From Saccharothrix sp. NRRL B-16348 (GTDB lineage: Bacteria > Actinomycetota > Actinomycetes > Mycobacteriales > Pseudonocardiaceae), in assembly GCF_001280085.1 (NCBI RefSeq), contig NZ_LGED01000046.1, positions 62,001 to 126,000 on the forward strand: a stretch of 64,000 nucleotides of DNA, given 5' to 3'. The position numbers and the translations under genes are program-made. This document shows, in pieces, positions 33,639-42,358 of the stretch. The stretch's first letter is position 1; each line of letters opens with the position of its first letter. The notes beneath the pieces were generated by a model. That model was not told the DNA's origin. It searched no databases and worked only from the letters and a program-made list of their open reading frames with translations.

Positions 33639-33684
33639 CTGGTGCGCTCGGCAGGATTCGAACCTACAACCTTCTGATCCGTAG
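33639..33684. repeat. Left attachment-site repeat (att), copy of tRNA-Arg 3' half
   Basis: 46 bp identical to 39214-39259 except one base (A at 33666, G at 39241). It corresponds to the tRNA-Arg(ACG) from the anticodon loop to the CCA end, in the same orientation. Homology stops at 33684/39259, exactly in the anticodon region, as expected for tRNA-targeted integrases. Confidence 0.85.
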
Positions 33685-34226
33685 GAACCGGTCAACGCGC
33701 TGACCAGGCGTTCCTCCTCATCTGCCCTTCGGTGCAGATGGTGCACAAGTAGCCCTCGATGGCATCCCGTTGCGGTCACAACTGCGGTCGGCCTCGGGCT
33801 ACTACATCTCCCCAGCCACCCGCCCTAAGCCAGTAGTGAGCCAGCTCCGGAACTGCACACACATCTCCCGTTGGCCGCTGGCGCGGAGCGTAGGCGGGCG
33901 TCGATCGCCGGGCCCACCGGTCCGCGGTGACCCACCGCGCGATCGTCACGAGTCGTGGTCGCTGGTAGTCCATGGCTCACCCCCGCCGTCGGCGGTGCGC
34001 TGCCTGGTACAGCGCGGGCCGCGCCGCTCGGCCGCCGGGCGTGAGGGAAGCGGGAGCCCGGCGTGCCGGGATGGATGCCGCTCCGGTGCCAGCAGGACAG
34101 GCACCGTGCGCGCCGCCGACGGCGGCGCGCCTTGATCCCATAGAGCCAAGTTCGGCAAAATTTCGCTTACGACGAAGTAGATCGCCTATAGTAATCCAGT
34201 ACAATGGAATGATTTTGCCCTAGACA
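33685..34226. other. Non-coding left end of the integrated element
   Basis: No gene I can support in about 540 bp. The left part is GC-rich and may be decayed sequence. The right 90 bp turn AT-rich and lead into the three-gene cassette. Confidence 0.4.
34108..34130 (-). terminator. Hairpin downstream of the three-gene cassette
   Basis: GCGCGCCGCCG and CGGCGGCGCGC are perfect complements around a single A (10 bp with a 3-nt loop in practice), about 97 bp beyond the last stop of the minus-strand cassette. Confidence 0.5.
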
Positions 34227-34667
34227 TCATTCAGGATCTCGTTCAGGTAGCTTGAGCATCGCTAAATGACGAGTGAGTGCTCCGCTGAGTTTACGCCGCT
34301 GACCGCGACTCAAAACACCGTTCGGACCTTTAACTAACATGTGTGCGAAATTAATGGGAAGCTCGTCATTAGGATCGAATACGACCCCGCAGGATTCCGA
34401 GCGCGCTTGACCGGCCGTTATTGATACAAGACCGTACTCCGGCTCAGGAAGAATCTCGTCTGGCCTTACACCATGCTCCTTCAGCAACGACTCCGCATAC
34501 GAAGATAACCCGTCCTGGCCTGCCTCAATGGACATGAAGGCGCTAGAAACTCTATAGCCTCCCGTACCTTCATCGCGAACCCAATGCGTCGGATGTAAAT
34601 GCCGATACAAGGTTTCTTCATCTGCCACCGATGAGTCATCCCACGTTAAGTCCGCACTATCTGCCAC
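34227..34667 (-). CDS. Uncharacterised protein, third gene of the AT-rich cassette
   Basis: A 146-residue soluble acidic protein. GTG 34667 overlaps the upstream stop by 11 nt and has AGGGGG 4-5 nt upstream. An ATG at 34706 would overlap by 50 nt and is less likely. The seventh codon is TTA (Leu), rare in actinomycetes and read by the bldA tRNA. It contains ETLYRHLHPTHWVRDEGTGGYRVSSAFMS, here noted by its parts LYRHLHPTHWV and GGYRVSSAFMS, and AGQARSESCGVVFDPND. I do not recognise the family. It forms an overlapping operon with the two genes upstream. Confidence 0.75.
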   Translation of the reverse strand: MADSADLTWDDSSVADEETLYRHLHPTHWVRDEGTGGYRVSSAFMSIEAGQDGLSSYAESLLKEHGVRPDEILPEPEYGLVSITAGQARSESCGVVFDPNDELPINFAHMLVKGPNGVLSRGQRRKLSGALTRHLAMLKLPERDPE

Positions 34668-35190
34668 CGCGCCCCCTGGCCGACTGAGCGTGAACTTGCA
34701 AGGCATGCCGTAGCAGCGCGCCCTGATAGTTCGGAATGAACCACGTATCTTCTACCTCAACGATGACCTTACCCTGCAGATCCGTAGCATAGGCGAAGAT
34801 TTCACCACCGACCTCAATGCCGATCTCGATGGATTGATCGGCAAAGTGCCATTCGGCCTGCACTCCACCGGAGGACAACGGAACGAGATTTGGAGCAGGG
34901 ATCTCTTGAGCGCGTAGGTCAATCAGAACTCGTAGAAGCTTTGCAACAGTGTCGAGCGCGATCGGATAAGAACCAGGACCATTCCAGTTTGGCCCGAGTC
35001 GAACCAGATTATACGTTTCTTTGATTATCGACCTAAACCAGGAGCGCCCTTCGTCGGTCGAAATAGTGACTGACCGCTCGGGCCTAGTATTGGTCGCCAA
35101 AGGAATGGCTTTTGCAGGAAGGGCTTTTCTTTCCTGCCAAGCTGGCGGAATGTACGCAATCCTGTTTGCGGACTCTACCGAAACCGTCAT
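34657..35190 (-). CDS. Uncharacterised protein, second gene of the AT-rich cassette
   Basis: A 177-residue soluble protein. ATG 35190 overlaps the TIGR04255-like stop by ATGA; an in-frame ATG 15 nt upstream is also available. The core pattern LGPNWNGPGSYPIALDTVAKLL ... PAPNLVPLSSGGVQAEWHF ... IEIGIEVGGEIFAY recalls small proteins with an NWDGYGA-like motif often found with mobile DNA. The function of those proteins is unknown. Base composition is distinctly poorer in GC than the flanking chromosome. Confidence 0.75.
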   Translation of the reverse strand: MTVSVESANRIAYIPPAWQERKALPAKAIPLATNTRPERSVTISTDEGRSWFRSIIKETYNLVRLGPNWNGPGSYPIALDTVAKLLRVLIDLRAQEIPAPNLVPLSSGGVQAEWHFADQSIEIGIEVGGEIFAYATDLQGKVIVEVEDTWFIPNYQGALLRHALQVHAQSARGRGGR

Positions 35191-35957
35191 GATCTTTTCC
35201 CCCATTTAAGATGCATGTCTTCGGATGTCGCCGACAAGAAGAGTTGCTCAACGCGGTCATGAATTCTGTCGAAACCGCCTACATACGACTCATCATCACG
35301 GATGTCGGTTGTTGAGATGAGAGAAAGCCTAGATCCTTCCACCCCGTCAGGATCGACCTTCATTGTCGTCTGCTGACCTACAGCGATGTCGTCGTCAACG
35401 ACCCACTGTGCAGCCACAAGCGAACTCTCCGAAAATTTCGTATGACCTCTTTCGTGCGACCATTCAGTTATCAAACCATGAAGCAGATCTGCAGGCGGTA
35501 GATCGATCTGATTGATATAATCAATCTGAACTCGCCGAATTGAGCGCACCAAATCGCTATCGACTATTCTAGATTCAAGCCAATCGTTTCCTACGTTGAG
35601 AAGGCCCTGAAGCTCTGCTAAAAGCGCACGATATTCCGGATAAGGGTTACCGCCAGGCGTGTACCGCCATGAGCAGATTAGTCGGTCAAACTGAAAGCGA
35701 ATCAAACGATCGTTTTTTTCATTACTGATCCACCAACAATAAGGAGGCGCTTCATTATCCGGAATGATTTTGATGCCAGGGACATTGATTTCATTCCAAG
35801 GTGGCATCGCCGATCGCTCTGCAACCTTCGGATACTCTGGACGCAGCCGACCTAGCAGGTCTCCGACGTCCGCCGCCAGAACGCCCTCTACTGGGTCGAA
35901 CAGCACAGTCAGAGACACCTCCCTCACGGGGGGTTGCGTGAACCGTACGGTCGTCAT
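35187..35957 (-). CDS. TIGR04255-like family protein, first gene of the AT-rich cassette
   Basis: A 256-residue protein. ATG 35957 has GGAGG 8 nt upstream; the frame is open further but without a ribosome site. PPVREVSLTVLFDPVEG at the start and the mixed alpha/beta body match the sporadically distributed TIGR04255 family. Late motifs include LHGLITEWSHERGHTKF and GGFDRIHDRVEQLFLS. The family's function is unknown; patchy distribution suggests exchange between genomes. It leads an operon of three overlapping genes that stayed intact while every mobility gene of the element decayed. Confidence 0.75.
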   Translation of the reverse strand: MTTVRFTQPPVREVSLTVLFDPVEGVLAADVGDLLGRLRPEYPKVAERSAMPPWNEINVPGIKIIPDNEAPPYCWWISNEKNDRLIRFQFDRLICSWRYTPGGNPYPEYRALLAELQGLLNVGNDWLESRIVDSDLVRSIRRVQIDYINQIDLPPADLLHGLITEWSHERGHTKFSESSLVAAQWVVDDDIAVGQQTTMKVDPDGVEGSRLSLISTTDIRDDESYVGGFDRIHDRVEQLFLSATSEDMHLKWGKRS

Positions 35958-36310
35958 GACGTCAGCCTCCGAGGTTGGCGTGTCTGCAGGATATAGAGCC
36001 AACGACCGAAGTGACACAGCGAAATGGTGGATCGTTCGATGGTGGTGCGTGTTCACCGGTTCGGTCGTGGAGTTGTACGGAGAGTTGCGATTGACTGATC
36101 AAATCACTCTTTCGGCCTAGTTTGCCGAGTTAAGTGGGACGAATTTTCACGTTTTGACTACCGTGAGTAACGATTCGTACTGTGACGTAACGTCTGACCA
36201 TCACTCAAACCTACGTTCAAGTAGTTTCAGGTGTTCAAATCTTGAGACTTGGAGGCGTCCGGTTCGCTCACGGTGGACTGCGGCGACCCTTCAGGGGCAC
36301 ACACGTTCGA
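35958..36310. other. AT-rich promoter region of the cassette
   Basis: About 350 bp, no gene supported. It holds GTTCAAGTAG and GTTCAAATCTTGAGACTT (about 36212-36252) and TGATCAAATCA (about 36093), possible operator or promoter parts. Nothing here is certain. Confidence 0.35.
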
Positions 36311-36745
36311 CTACTTCTCGACGTACCGAAGCAGCTCGGACGTGGAGCTGACGATCATCGATGCGCCTGCACGCACCAGTTCTTCCAGCTTTCCTGGTTT
36401 CTGGGCAAGCCCAATGATCGTCGAACCTGCACGTAGCGCCGCGTGAACATCTGCCGTGGAATCTCCGATCAGGACACAGCTTGCTGCTTGGACACCAAGC
36501 ACGTCGCATGCCCTGGTGATGATGTACGGAGAAGGGTTGAGCAACGTTGGATCTGCTCCCTCTCGCCCCGCGACAGCGTCAACGTAGCGAGTCAAGTCCT
36601 GCATGCCTAGATATAGGTCGATCGCGGCTACAGAGTTGTTACTTGCGACCCCCATCTTGCGGCCAGTTCCGTGCCAACCGCGCACGAGCCGATGAGCGTC
36701 AGGCGTCGGCGTGGCGGTGACTACAGCCCCAACCTCGAGCGCTCG
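36311..36745 (-). pseudogene. Truncated HAD-family hydrolase
   Basis: The reading frame shows the C-terminal two-thirds of a HAD phosphatase: VVTATPTPDAHRLV, GRKMGVASNNSVAAI (motif II, Ser/Asn) and VLIGDSTADVHAALRAG (motif IV, GDS..D). The N-terminal DxDGT nucleophile motif is absent. Upstream sequence runs into the antisense of the FtsK remnant. HAD hydrolases are common passengers of pSAM2-like elements. With no nucleophile it should be inactive. Confidence 0.7.
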
Positions 36746-36749
36746 CAGG

Positions 36750-37361
36750 GAAGCCTTGACCGCTGGGTGTTCGGCAACGGCATTGAGGCGGTCGAGCTGC
36801 TGGAGGAAATCGCAGCTGAGGTGAAGGAGCGTGCGGCGCGGTATCGGGGCATTCGGCGGCTGTGGGCTCGGGAGACCGGTGAGCCGTTGACCGTGCTCGT
36901 GGTGGAACGAGTTGGCGGACGTGATCGCCTACCAACCGGACAGGCAGCTTCGGGATCGCGCGGTGCGGGCAGTGCAGACGATCACCTCGCAGGGTCGTGC
37001 GCCCGGTTACGTGCTCGTCGGCCTGGTCCAGGATCCGCGCTAGAAGGTCGTGTCCTTCCGACACCTTTTCACCACGCGCGTTGCCCTGCGCCTGGACGAG
37101 CCGCAGCAGGTAAACATGGTGCTTGGTGACGGCGTCTGGCAGCTCGGAGCGGCTGCGCACGAGATCGCCGAGAACACGCCCGGCGTCGCGTGGGTCAAGC
37201 AGGACGGCCAGCGGGAGCCGGACCGGGCTCGGGCCTTCCACGTGACAGACGCGGCCCTGGCGGTGCTGCGGGAGTACTTCCGGCCTGCCGAGGTGAGGCC
37301 GTTCCCGACCACGCCCGACGGTGCTGGGGGGTGGCGGCATGACGGGCGGTACGCGGGCTGA
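36750..37361 (+). pseudogene. FtsK/SpoIIIE-type conjugative translocase (Tra) remnant
   Basis: Pieces of the C-terminal ATPase of AICE translocases remain: AVELLEEIAAEVKERAARYRG, ARETGEPLTVLVVE, then after a one-base insertion near 36905 ELADVIAYQPDRQLRDRAV and ITSQGRAPGYVLVGLVQDPR. A TAG stop at 37041 interrupts it. VVSFRHLFTTRVALRLDEP and the rest are open to 37361. Walker A and the membrane part are missing. The intact protein would pump double-stranded DNA between mycelia. Confidence 0.8.
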
Positions 37362-38022
37362 ACGGATGCGTCAGCCGATGGCGCTGGACGTGGCCAAGGC
37401 TGCGGCTGAGCAGCACGGGGTGTCCGTGCGGCCGTTCACGCTGGAAGTCGAGGACCGAGCGACGTACGAAGTGCGCTACGTCGCCGTGCCCTGTGGGTCG
37501 ACGGTGGGGAGCGCCTGCAAGCCGTGTGCCAAGAAGGCCAAGGCGCTGCGGATGGCTCAGTGTCGTGAGGGCTGGCACATGGCCGAGGAACCCGACTTCA
37601 CTCCGACCCCACCGACTGAGGACCAGAAGGCGCTGTTGACGTTCCGGGCCGATCTGGTCAAGGCGTTCTGGGAGGCGGTCGAGGCTGGCGAGGCGGGTGA
37701 CGCTGACGAGTTGCGCGAGGAGATCCACTCTGTCGACAGGGAACTTCGGCAACTCGGCGTCCGGGGTCGCTTCCCCTCACCCGACGCACCTGCCAAGCGA
37801 CCCGTCAAGCGGTCGACCAGGCGGCGTCAGGACGCACCGAACCTGCCTCGACGGCGCGTCGAGAAGCGAACGGTGGGCCGGGAGTACGCAGGGGGTTCCG
37901 GCCCTCGATGTTCGTCACGCTCACCCTCGACACCTACGGGCGGGTGCGTGACGACGGCACACCGGTCGACCCGGACTCGTACAACTACCGGCGGGCGGCT
38001 CGAGACGCGGTGGAAGCGCAAG
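37339..38022 (+). pseudogene. AICE replication initiator (RepSA-like), broken
   Basis: ATG 37339 opens a RepSA-type N-terminus: VAVPCGSTVGSACKPCAKKAKALRMAQCREGWH has the typical Cys pairs (CKPCAKK) and LRMAQCREGWH; STRRRQDAPNLPRRRV follows. An extra G in a G-run near 37890 shifts the frame; MFVTLTLDTYGRVRDDGTP continues in another frame. At about 38010-38022 it runs straight into integrase sequence. The rest of Rep, the excisionase and the N-terminal part of the integrase are deleted. Confidence 0.8.
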
Positions 38023-39155
38023 AGCGTCTACGGGAAGACTTGGGAGGAGTGCAACAACAAGAAGATCGAGCTTCAGGACGCCAACCGGCGCGATGTCCCG
38101 GTCGCCACTACGAAGCTCACGGTCGAGGACTACTTCGCCTACTGGCTGCACGAGGTCGCGGAGCCGTCCGTCAGACGAACCACGTTCAGCTCGTATGAAG
38201 GGCTCACCCGGCTCTACATCGTCCCCGGTCTGGGCAAGGAGGCTGAAGGAGTTGACCGCCCAGCACATTCGGACGTAGCTCAACACGGTCGGCAAGACCT
38301 GTCAGTGCTGCGCCCAAGGCAAAGACGCCAAATGGGCCGAGAAGCCGGGTCGCAAGCCGCGATGCTGTGCCAAGCAACCGAAGGAGTGCTGCCAGTCGTT
38401 CCCGGCTCCCGCGAGCATCCGCTACCTGCTGCGGCTGTTGCGGGCAGCGCTTCAGGACGCGGTGGAAGAGGACGTCCTGGCGCGGAACGTCGCCACGCTC
38501 GTGAAGCTGCCCAGCTCGGGCAAGCGGAAGCATCGCGCCTGGAGCGTGAAGGAGGCTCAGCAGTTCCTCACCACGGCGAAGGAGCATCGCCTCTACGCGC
38601 TGTGGGCAGTCGGGCTGGCGCTTGGCCTGCGACGTGGTGATGCGCTGGGTCTGCGGTGGGAGGACGTCGACCTGGTGGGCGGCAAGCCCACCATCACCAA
38701 GGCGCTGCACCGGGTAGACGGCAAGCTGACCTTGGATGACGTGAAGACCGAAGCGTCAGCGGCCACGATCCCGTTGCCCGCTCCCCTGGTCACGGTCCTC
38801 AGGCGGCACAGGGCAGTGCAGGCCGGTGACAAGCTGGCGGCCAAGCGCTGGGTGGACACGGGCCTGGTCTTCACCACGCCGCACGGCACGCCGATCGAGC
38901 CGCGCAACATCAACCGGACGTTCGAGGCGCTGTGCGTGAGGGCAGGCGTCCGCGTGATCCGGGTGCACGACATGCGCCACACGGCGGCGACGATCCTCTT
39001 CGCCATGAAGGGTCGACGCGGCGACGGTTCAGCGGATCTTGCGACACAGCTCGATCAGTGTGACGACTGGCACGTACATCGAGGTGATCGAGAGCGCGCA
39101 GCAGGATGCGGTCAACCGGATGGGCTTGCTCTTCGATGAGGCCGCCGAGAAGTGA
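38005..39155 (+). pseudogene. Tyrosine integrase of the AICE, frameshifted
   Basis: Recognisable in three frames. Frame 1: KRKSVYGKTWEECNNKKIEL and LTVEDYFAYWLHEV (core-binding domain) up to about 38240. Frame 2: LKELTAQHIRT, then a TAG at 38276, then CCQSFPAPASIRYLLRLLRA and the catalytic domain with GLALGLRRGDALGLRW (Arg) and VHDMRHTAATIL (HxxR). Frame 3, after one inserted G near 39010: RILRHSSISVTTGTYIEV with the catalytic Tyr, ending DEAAEK and TGA 39153-39155. At least three lesions, so no active integrase. Confidence 0.85.
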
Positions 39156-39174
39156 ACTGCGGTCACAAATGCGG

Positions 39175-39212
39175 TCAGAGGCCCTGTGGAACGTTCTCCA
39201 CAGGGCCTCTGA
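39175..39212 (+). terminator. Integrase terminator, right copy
   Basis: A perfect 16-bp stem (TCAGAGGCCCTGTGGA and complement) with a 6-nt loop, just after the integrase end and adjoining the att site. Confidence 0.75.
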
Positions 39213-39213
39213 G

Positions 39214-39259
39214 CTGGTGCGCTCGGCAGGATTCGAACCTGCAACCTTCTGATCCGTAG
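39214..39259. repeat. Right attachment-site repeat (att) within tRNA-Arg
   Basis: 46 bp shared with 33639-33684 (one mismatch). It includes the CCA end, T arm and the 3' side of the anticodon stem-loop of the tRNA-Arg gene, so integration left a complete tRNA at this end. Confidence 0.85.
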
Positions 39260-39290
39260 TCAGATGCTCTATCCGTTGAGCTACGAGCGC
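39215..39290 (-). tRNA. tRNA-Arg(ACG)
   Basis: 76 nt including an encoded CCA. Acceptor GCGCTCG/CGAGCGC, discriminator A; anticodon stem TCTGA/TCAGA with loop CTACGGA, giving ACG. A34 is the substrate of TadA (2798-3259). The gene is the target of the integrated element. Confidence 0.95.
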
Positions 39291-39329
39291 ATCGTTCTTC
39301 AGTTGTCACCCAGCCGAAGCCGGGTGTTG

Positions 39330-39419
39330 CGGAGGCTCCGGGATTTGAACCCGGGATGGGCGATAAACCCAAACCGCATTAGCAGTGCGGCGCCATAGAC
39401 CAGACTAGGCGAAGCCTCC
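39330..39419 (-). tRNA. tRNA-Ser(GCT)
   Basis: A 90-nt class II tRNA with acceptor GGAGGCT/AGCCTCC, discriminator G and a long variable arm. The anticodon stem CCGCA/TGCGG encloses CTGCTAA, anticodon GCT. No encoded CCA. It lies 39 bp upstream of tRNA-Arg and is probably cotranscribed. Confidence 0.95.
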
Positions 39420-39472
39420 CGGAGCCCTCGGCTACGACGCATAGATTACACATGCCCCCGCCGCTCTAGCAA

Positions 39473-39527
39473 AACGCCCCCCTCTTTACCGCATCCGTGC
39501 TGGTCAGAGGGGGTAGAGGGGGGCGTT
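39473..39527 (-). terminator. Terminator of acetoacetyl-CoA synthetase gene
   Basis: AACGCCCCCCTCT and AGAGGGGGGCGTT form a 13-bp stem with a 29-nt loop, 10 bp beyond the minus-strand stop. Read on the minus strand, the stem is followed by TTTGC. Confidence 0.7.
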
Positions 39528-39536
39528 GAGGCGGCC

Positions 39537-41534
39537 TCAGGGGGTGGTGACGTGAGGTAGGTCTCGGGCCAGGGCGAGGAATGGGTCCAGGGCGGCCGGG
39601 TTGCGCAGGGCGTCCAGGCTGACGGCGCGCTCGGGCGGTGTGCCGGCCAGGATCTTCTTCACCGGGACCTCGCACTTCTTGCCGTTGAGGGTCCTCGGGA
39701 TCTCGTCGACGGCCACGAACCTGTTCGGCACGTGCCGCGGCGAGAGGTTGGTCCGCAGTTCCGACCTCAGCCGCGGTTCGAGGTCGGGCAGGGTGACGTC
39801 CGGGTCCAGGACCAGGAAGCACAGGAGTTCGCCGTCGGTCTGGCCGGCGCCCGACGTGTCGATCACGAGGGAGTCCGCGACGCCCGGCAGGCCCTCTACG
39901 ACCCGGTAGAACTCGCTGGTGCCCATGCGGACGCCGCCGCGGTTCAGGGTGGAGTCGCTGCGGCCGTAGATGACGGCGGAGCCGCGCCTCGTGATCCTGA
40001 TCCAGTCGCCGTGCCGCCAGACGCCCTCGAAGGTCCCGAAGTACGCCTCGCGCAGCTTCGAGCCGTCCTCGTCGCCCCAGAAGTACACCGGCATCGACGG
40101 CATCGGCTGGGTGATCACCAGTTCGCCGACCTCCTCGACGACGGGTTCGCCGGACTCCGAGTAGGACTCCACGGCGGCGCCGAGCGCACGGCACGAGAGT
40201 TCGCCCAGCCAGACCGGCAGGTCGGGGGCGGCGGCGACGAAGGCGGTGCACAGGTCGGTGCCGCCGGAGACCGACGCGATCTGGACGTCCGGACCGACGG
40301 CGGACGCGATCCAGCGGAAGCCCTCCGGGGTCAGGGGCGCGCCCGTGGAACCGACGACGCGCAGGCCCGTCAGGTCGTAGCGCTCGGCCGGGTGGACGCC
40401 CTCCTTCAGGCACGACTGGATGTACGGCGCGGACGTGCCGAAGTACGTCACGCGGTGCTGCTCGGCCAGGTGCCACAGGACGTCGAGGTCGGGGTGGGCG
40501 GGACTGCCGTCGAACAGCACGATCGTCGACCCCACCAGCAGGCCGGAGACGAGGAAGTTCCACATCATCCAGCCGGTGGTGGTGAACCAGAAGAACCGGT
40601 CGCCCGGGCCGAGGTCGCTGTGCAGCGCCAGCATCTTCAGGTGCTCGACCACGATCCCGCCGTGCCCCTGGACGATGCCCTTCGGCAGGCCTGTCGTGCC
40701 GGACGAGTAGAGCACCCACAGCGGGTGGTCGAACGGCACCGGTTCGAACGCCATCGGCGCGTCGGCGTGGTCGGACAGCAGGGAGTCCCAGGTCACGGCG
40801 CCGGGCAACGGGGTGCCGCCCACGTAGTCGATCATCACGGTGGCGCGCAGCGACGGGATCTCCGACCGCAGCCTCTCCACCGTCGGCCGCACGTCGAACG
40901 CCCGCCCGTTGTACCGGTACCCGTCGACCGTCACCAGCACGGTCGGCGAGATCTGGGCGAACCGGTCGGCGATCGCCCGCGCGCCGAAGTCCGGCGAGCA
41001 CGACGACCAGGTCGCGCCGAGCGACGCCGCCGCCAGGAACGCGATCAGCGCCTCCGGCGAGTTCGGCACGAGCGCCACCACGCGGTCACCGGGCCGCACG
41101 CCCAGCGACACGAAGCCGGCCCGCACGGCGGCCACGCGGCGGCGCAGCTCGCCGTACGTGAGTTGCGACGACAGCCCGTCCTCGCGGTGGAACACGACCG
41201 CCAGGTCGCCGTCCGGGCCCCTGAGGGCGTGCTCCGCGTAGTTGAGCGTGGCGCCGGGGAACCAGGACGCCCCGGGCATCACGGGGGCCTCCAGCACGCG
41301 CGTGGGCGGGCTGTGGAACACCACCTCGAAGAACTCGGCGATCGCGCCCCAGAACCCCTCCAGGTCGGAGGTGGACCACTCCCACAGCGACTCGTAGTCG
41401 GGGAGGTCGAGGCCCTTCGTCGAGGCGAGCCAGGAGCGGAACGCGGCCATCCTGGTGTCCTGGACCCGGTCGGGGTCGGGACGCCACAGGACTTCCGCCT
41501 CGCCGGCGGCGGCGCCGGCACGCATCTCGGTCAT
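39537..41534 (-). CDS. Acetoacetate-CoA ligase (acetoacetyl-CoA synthetase)
   Basis: A 665-residue ANL-superfamily enzyme activating acetoacetate with ATP and CoA. VMPGASWFPGATLNYAEHAL is the family's N-terminal signature. The P-loop is LYSSGTTGLPKGIVQGHGG. FWFTTTGWMMWNFLVSGLL, VYFWGDEDGSKLREAYFGTF, WRHGDWIRITRRGSAVIYGRSD (hinge region) and LNGKKCEVPVKKIL (catalytic Lys) follow. The length is normal for the family. Start ATG 41534. It is not linked to the thiolase at 10 kb. It would channel ketone-body or PHB-derived acetoacetate to acetoacetyl-CoA. Confidence 0.92.
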   Translation of the reverse strand: MTEMRAGAAAGEAEVLWRPDPDRVQDTRMAAFRSWLASTKGLDLPDYESLWEWSTSDLEGFWGAIAEFFEVVFHSPPTRVLEAPVMPGASWFPGATLNYAEHALRGPDGDLAVVFHREDGLSSQLTYGELRRRVAAVRAGFVSLGVRPGDRVVALVPNSPEALIAFLAAASLGATWSSCSPDFGARAIADRFAQISPTVLVTVDGYRYNGRAFDVRPTVERLRSEIPSLRATVMIDYVGGTPLPGAVTWDSLLSDHADAPMAFEPVPFDHPLWVLYSSGTTGLPKGIVQGHGGIVVEHLKMLALHSDLGPGDRFFWFTTTGWMMWNFLVSGLLVGSTIVLFDGSPAHPDLDVLWHLAEQHRVTYFGTSAPYIQSCLKEGVHPAERYDLTGLRVVGSTGAPLTPEGFRWIASAVGPDVQIASVSGGTDLCTAFVAAAPDLPVWLGELSCRALGAAVESYSESGEPVVEEVGELVITQPMPSMPVYFWGDEDGSKLREAYFGTFEGVWRHGDWIRITRRGSAVIYGRSDSTLNRGGVRMGTSEFYRVVEGLPGVADSLVIDTSGAGQTDGELLCFLVLDPDVTLPDLEPRLRSELRTNLSPRHVPNRFVAVDEIPRTLNGKKCEVPVKKILAGTPPERAVSLDALRNPAALDPFLALARDLPHVTTP

Positions 41535-41593
41535 ACCTGAAGTTCCTAGCCGATCGGACGGCCCGGAACCACAGGGGGCGTCCACACACCGGA

Positions 41594-42358
41594 TCAGTTC
41601 CGGCCGGCGCTCGCCACCAGTCCCTCGACCGCGGAGATCAGCCTCGGCGCGTCCGTCGGCGCGACGACCAGCCACCCGTCGTCCCGCCGCACGAGGTACC
41701 GGCCCTCGGCGGTGTCCAGCCACGACACGGCCGCGCCGGTCGGGTGCAGGTAGCCGGCCCGGTTGCGGGCGATCACGCCGACCTGGCCGCCGCCGCTGCG
41801 CGTGGTCACGGCGCGCATGAGGGTGTTGGCCTCCGGCTCGCGCAGGCCGACGGCGCGCAGCGCGTCGAGGAACCCCTCGCTGCCGTCGTCCTGCCCCGCC
41901 TTGCCCGCGGCCAGGTAGTCGTCCCAGCGGACGTTCACCGACCGGCCGCTGCCGGGCGGCGCGGGCGGCAGGGTGTTGACCGTGGTGGCGGCCAGCGCGG
42001 TCGGCCGGAACCCGGCCACCTGCACCTGGTTGCCGAGCCTGCCCGCGAACGCGCCGTGCCACGCGGCGGTGGCCAGGCCGCGCGCCTGGGCGCCGCGCAC
42101 GGTGAAGAACACCTCCAGGCCGATCTCGAACTCGGCCAGGCCGCGCAGCAGCCCGTACAGCTCCTCGTCCGGCCGCCGCACGGTGCCGAGGCCGCGTGCC
42201 GCCAGGTCGCGGGACGCGGTCTCGATCAACGCGTCCCGCTCCCGCTGGGTGTGCCCGAAGTGCCTGGTGCCGAGCGGGACCGGGTGGGCGTCGCGGTGGA
42301 CCGCCTGCCAGAGCAGGAAGAACTCCACTTCGCTGAGCCGGAAGACGCGCTCGGTCAC
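41594..42358 (-). CDS. EspG-family ESX secretion-associated protein
   Basis: A 254-residue cytosolic protein. RLSEVEFFLLWQAVHRDAHPVPLG and RDLAARGLGTV at the start, the FFTVRGAQARGLATAAWHGAF middle and SWLDTAEGRYLVRRDDGWLVVAPTD at the end are typical of EspG. EspG is the chaperone that binds PPE-type proteins and delivers them to type VII secretion. GTG 42358 overlaps the PPE-like stop by GTGA, supporting that partnership. Confidence 0.9.
   Translation of the reverse strand: MTERVFRLSEVEFFLLWQAVHRDAHPVPLGTRHFGHTQRERDALIETASRDLAARGLGTVRRPDEELYGLLRGLAEFEIGLEVFFTVRGAQARGLATAAWHGAFAGRLGNQVQVAGFRPTALAATTVNTLPPAPPGSGRSVNVRWDDYLAAGKAGQDDGSEGFLDALRAVGLREPEANTLMRAVTTRSGGGQVGVIARNRAGYLHPTGAAVSWLDTAEGRYLVRRDDGWLVVAPTDAPRLISAVEGLVASAGRN

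Noticed and set aside
33770..34135. 121-residue plus-strand frame inside the left end of the AICE
   Set aside because: Arg/Gly/Pro-rich with no motif and no ribosome site; probably decayed DNA.
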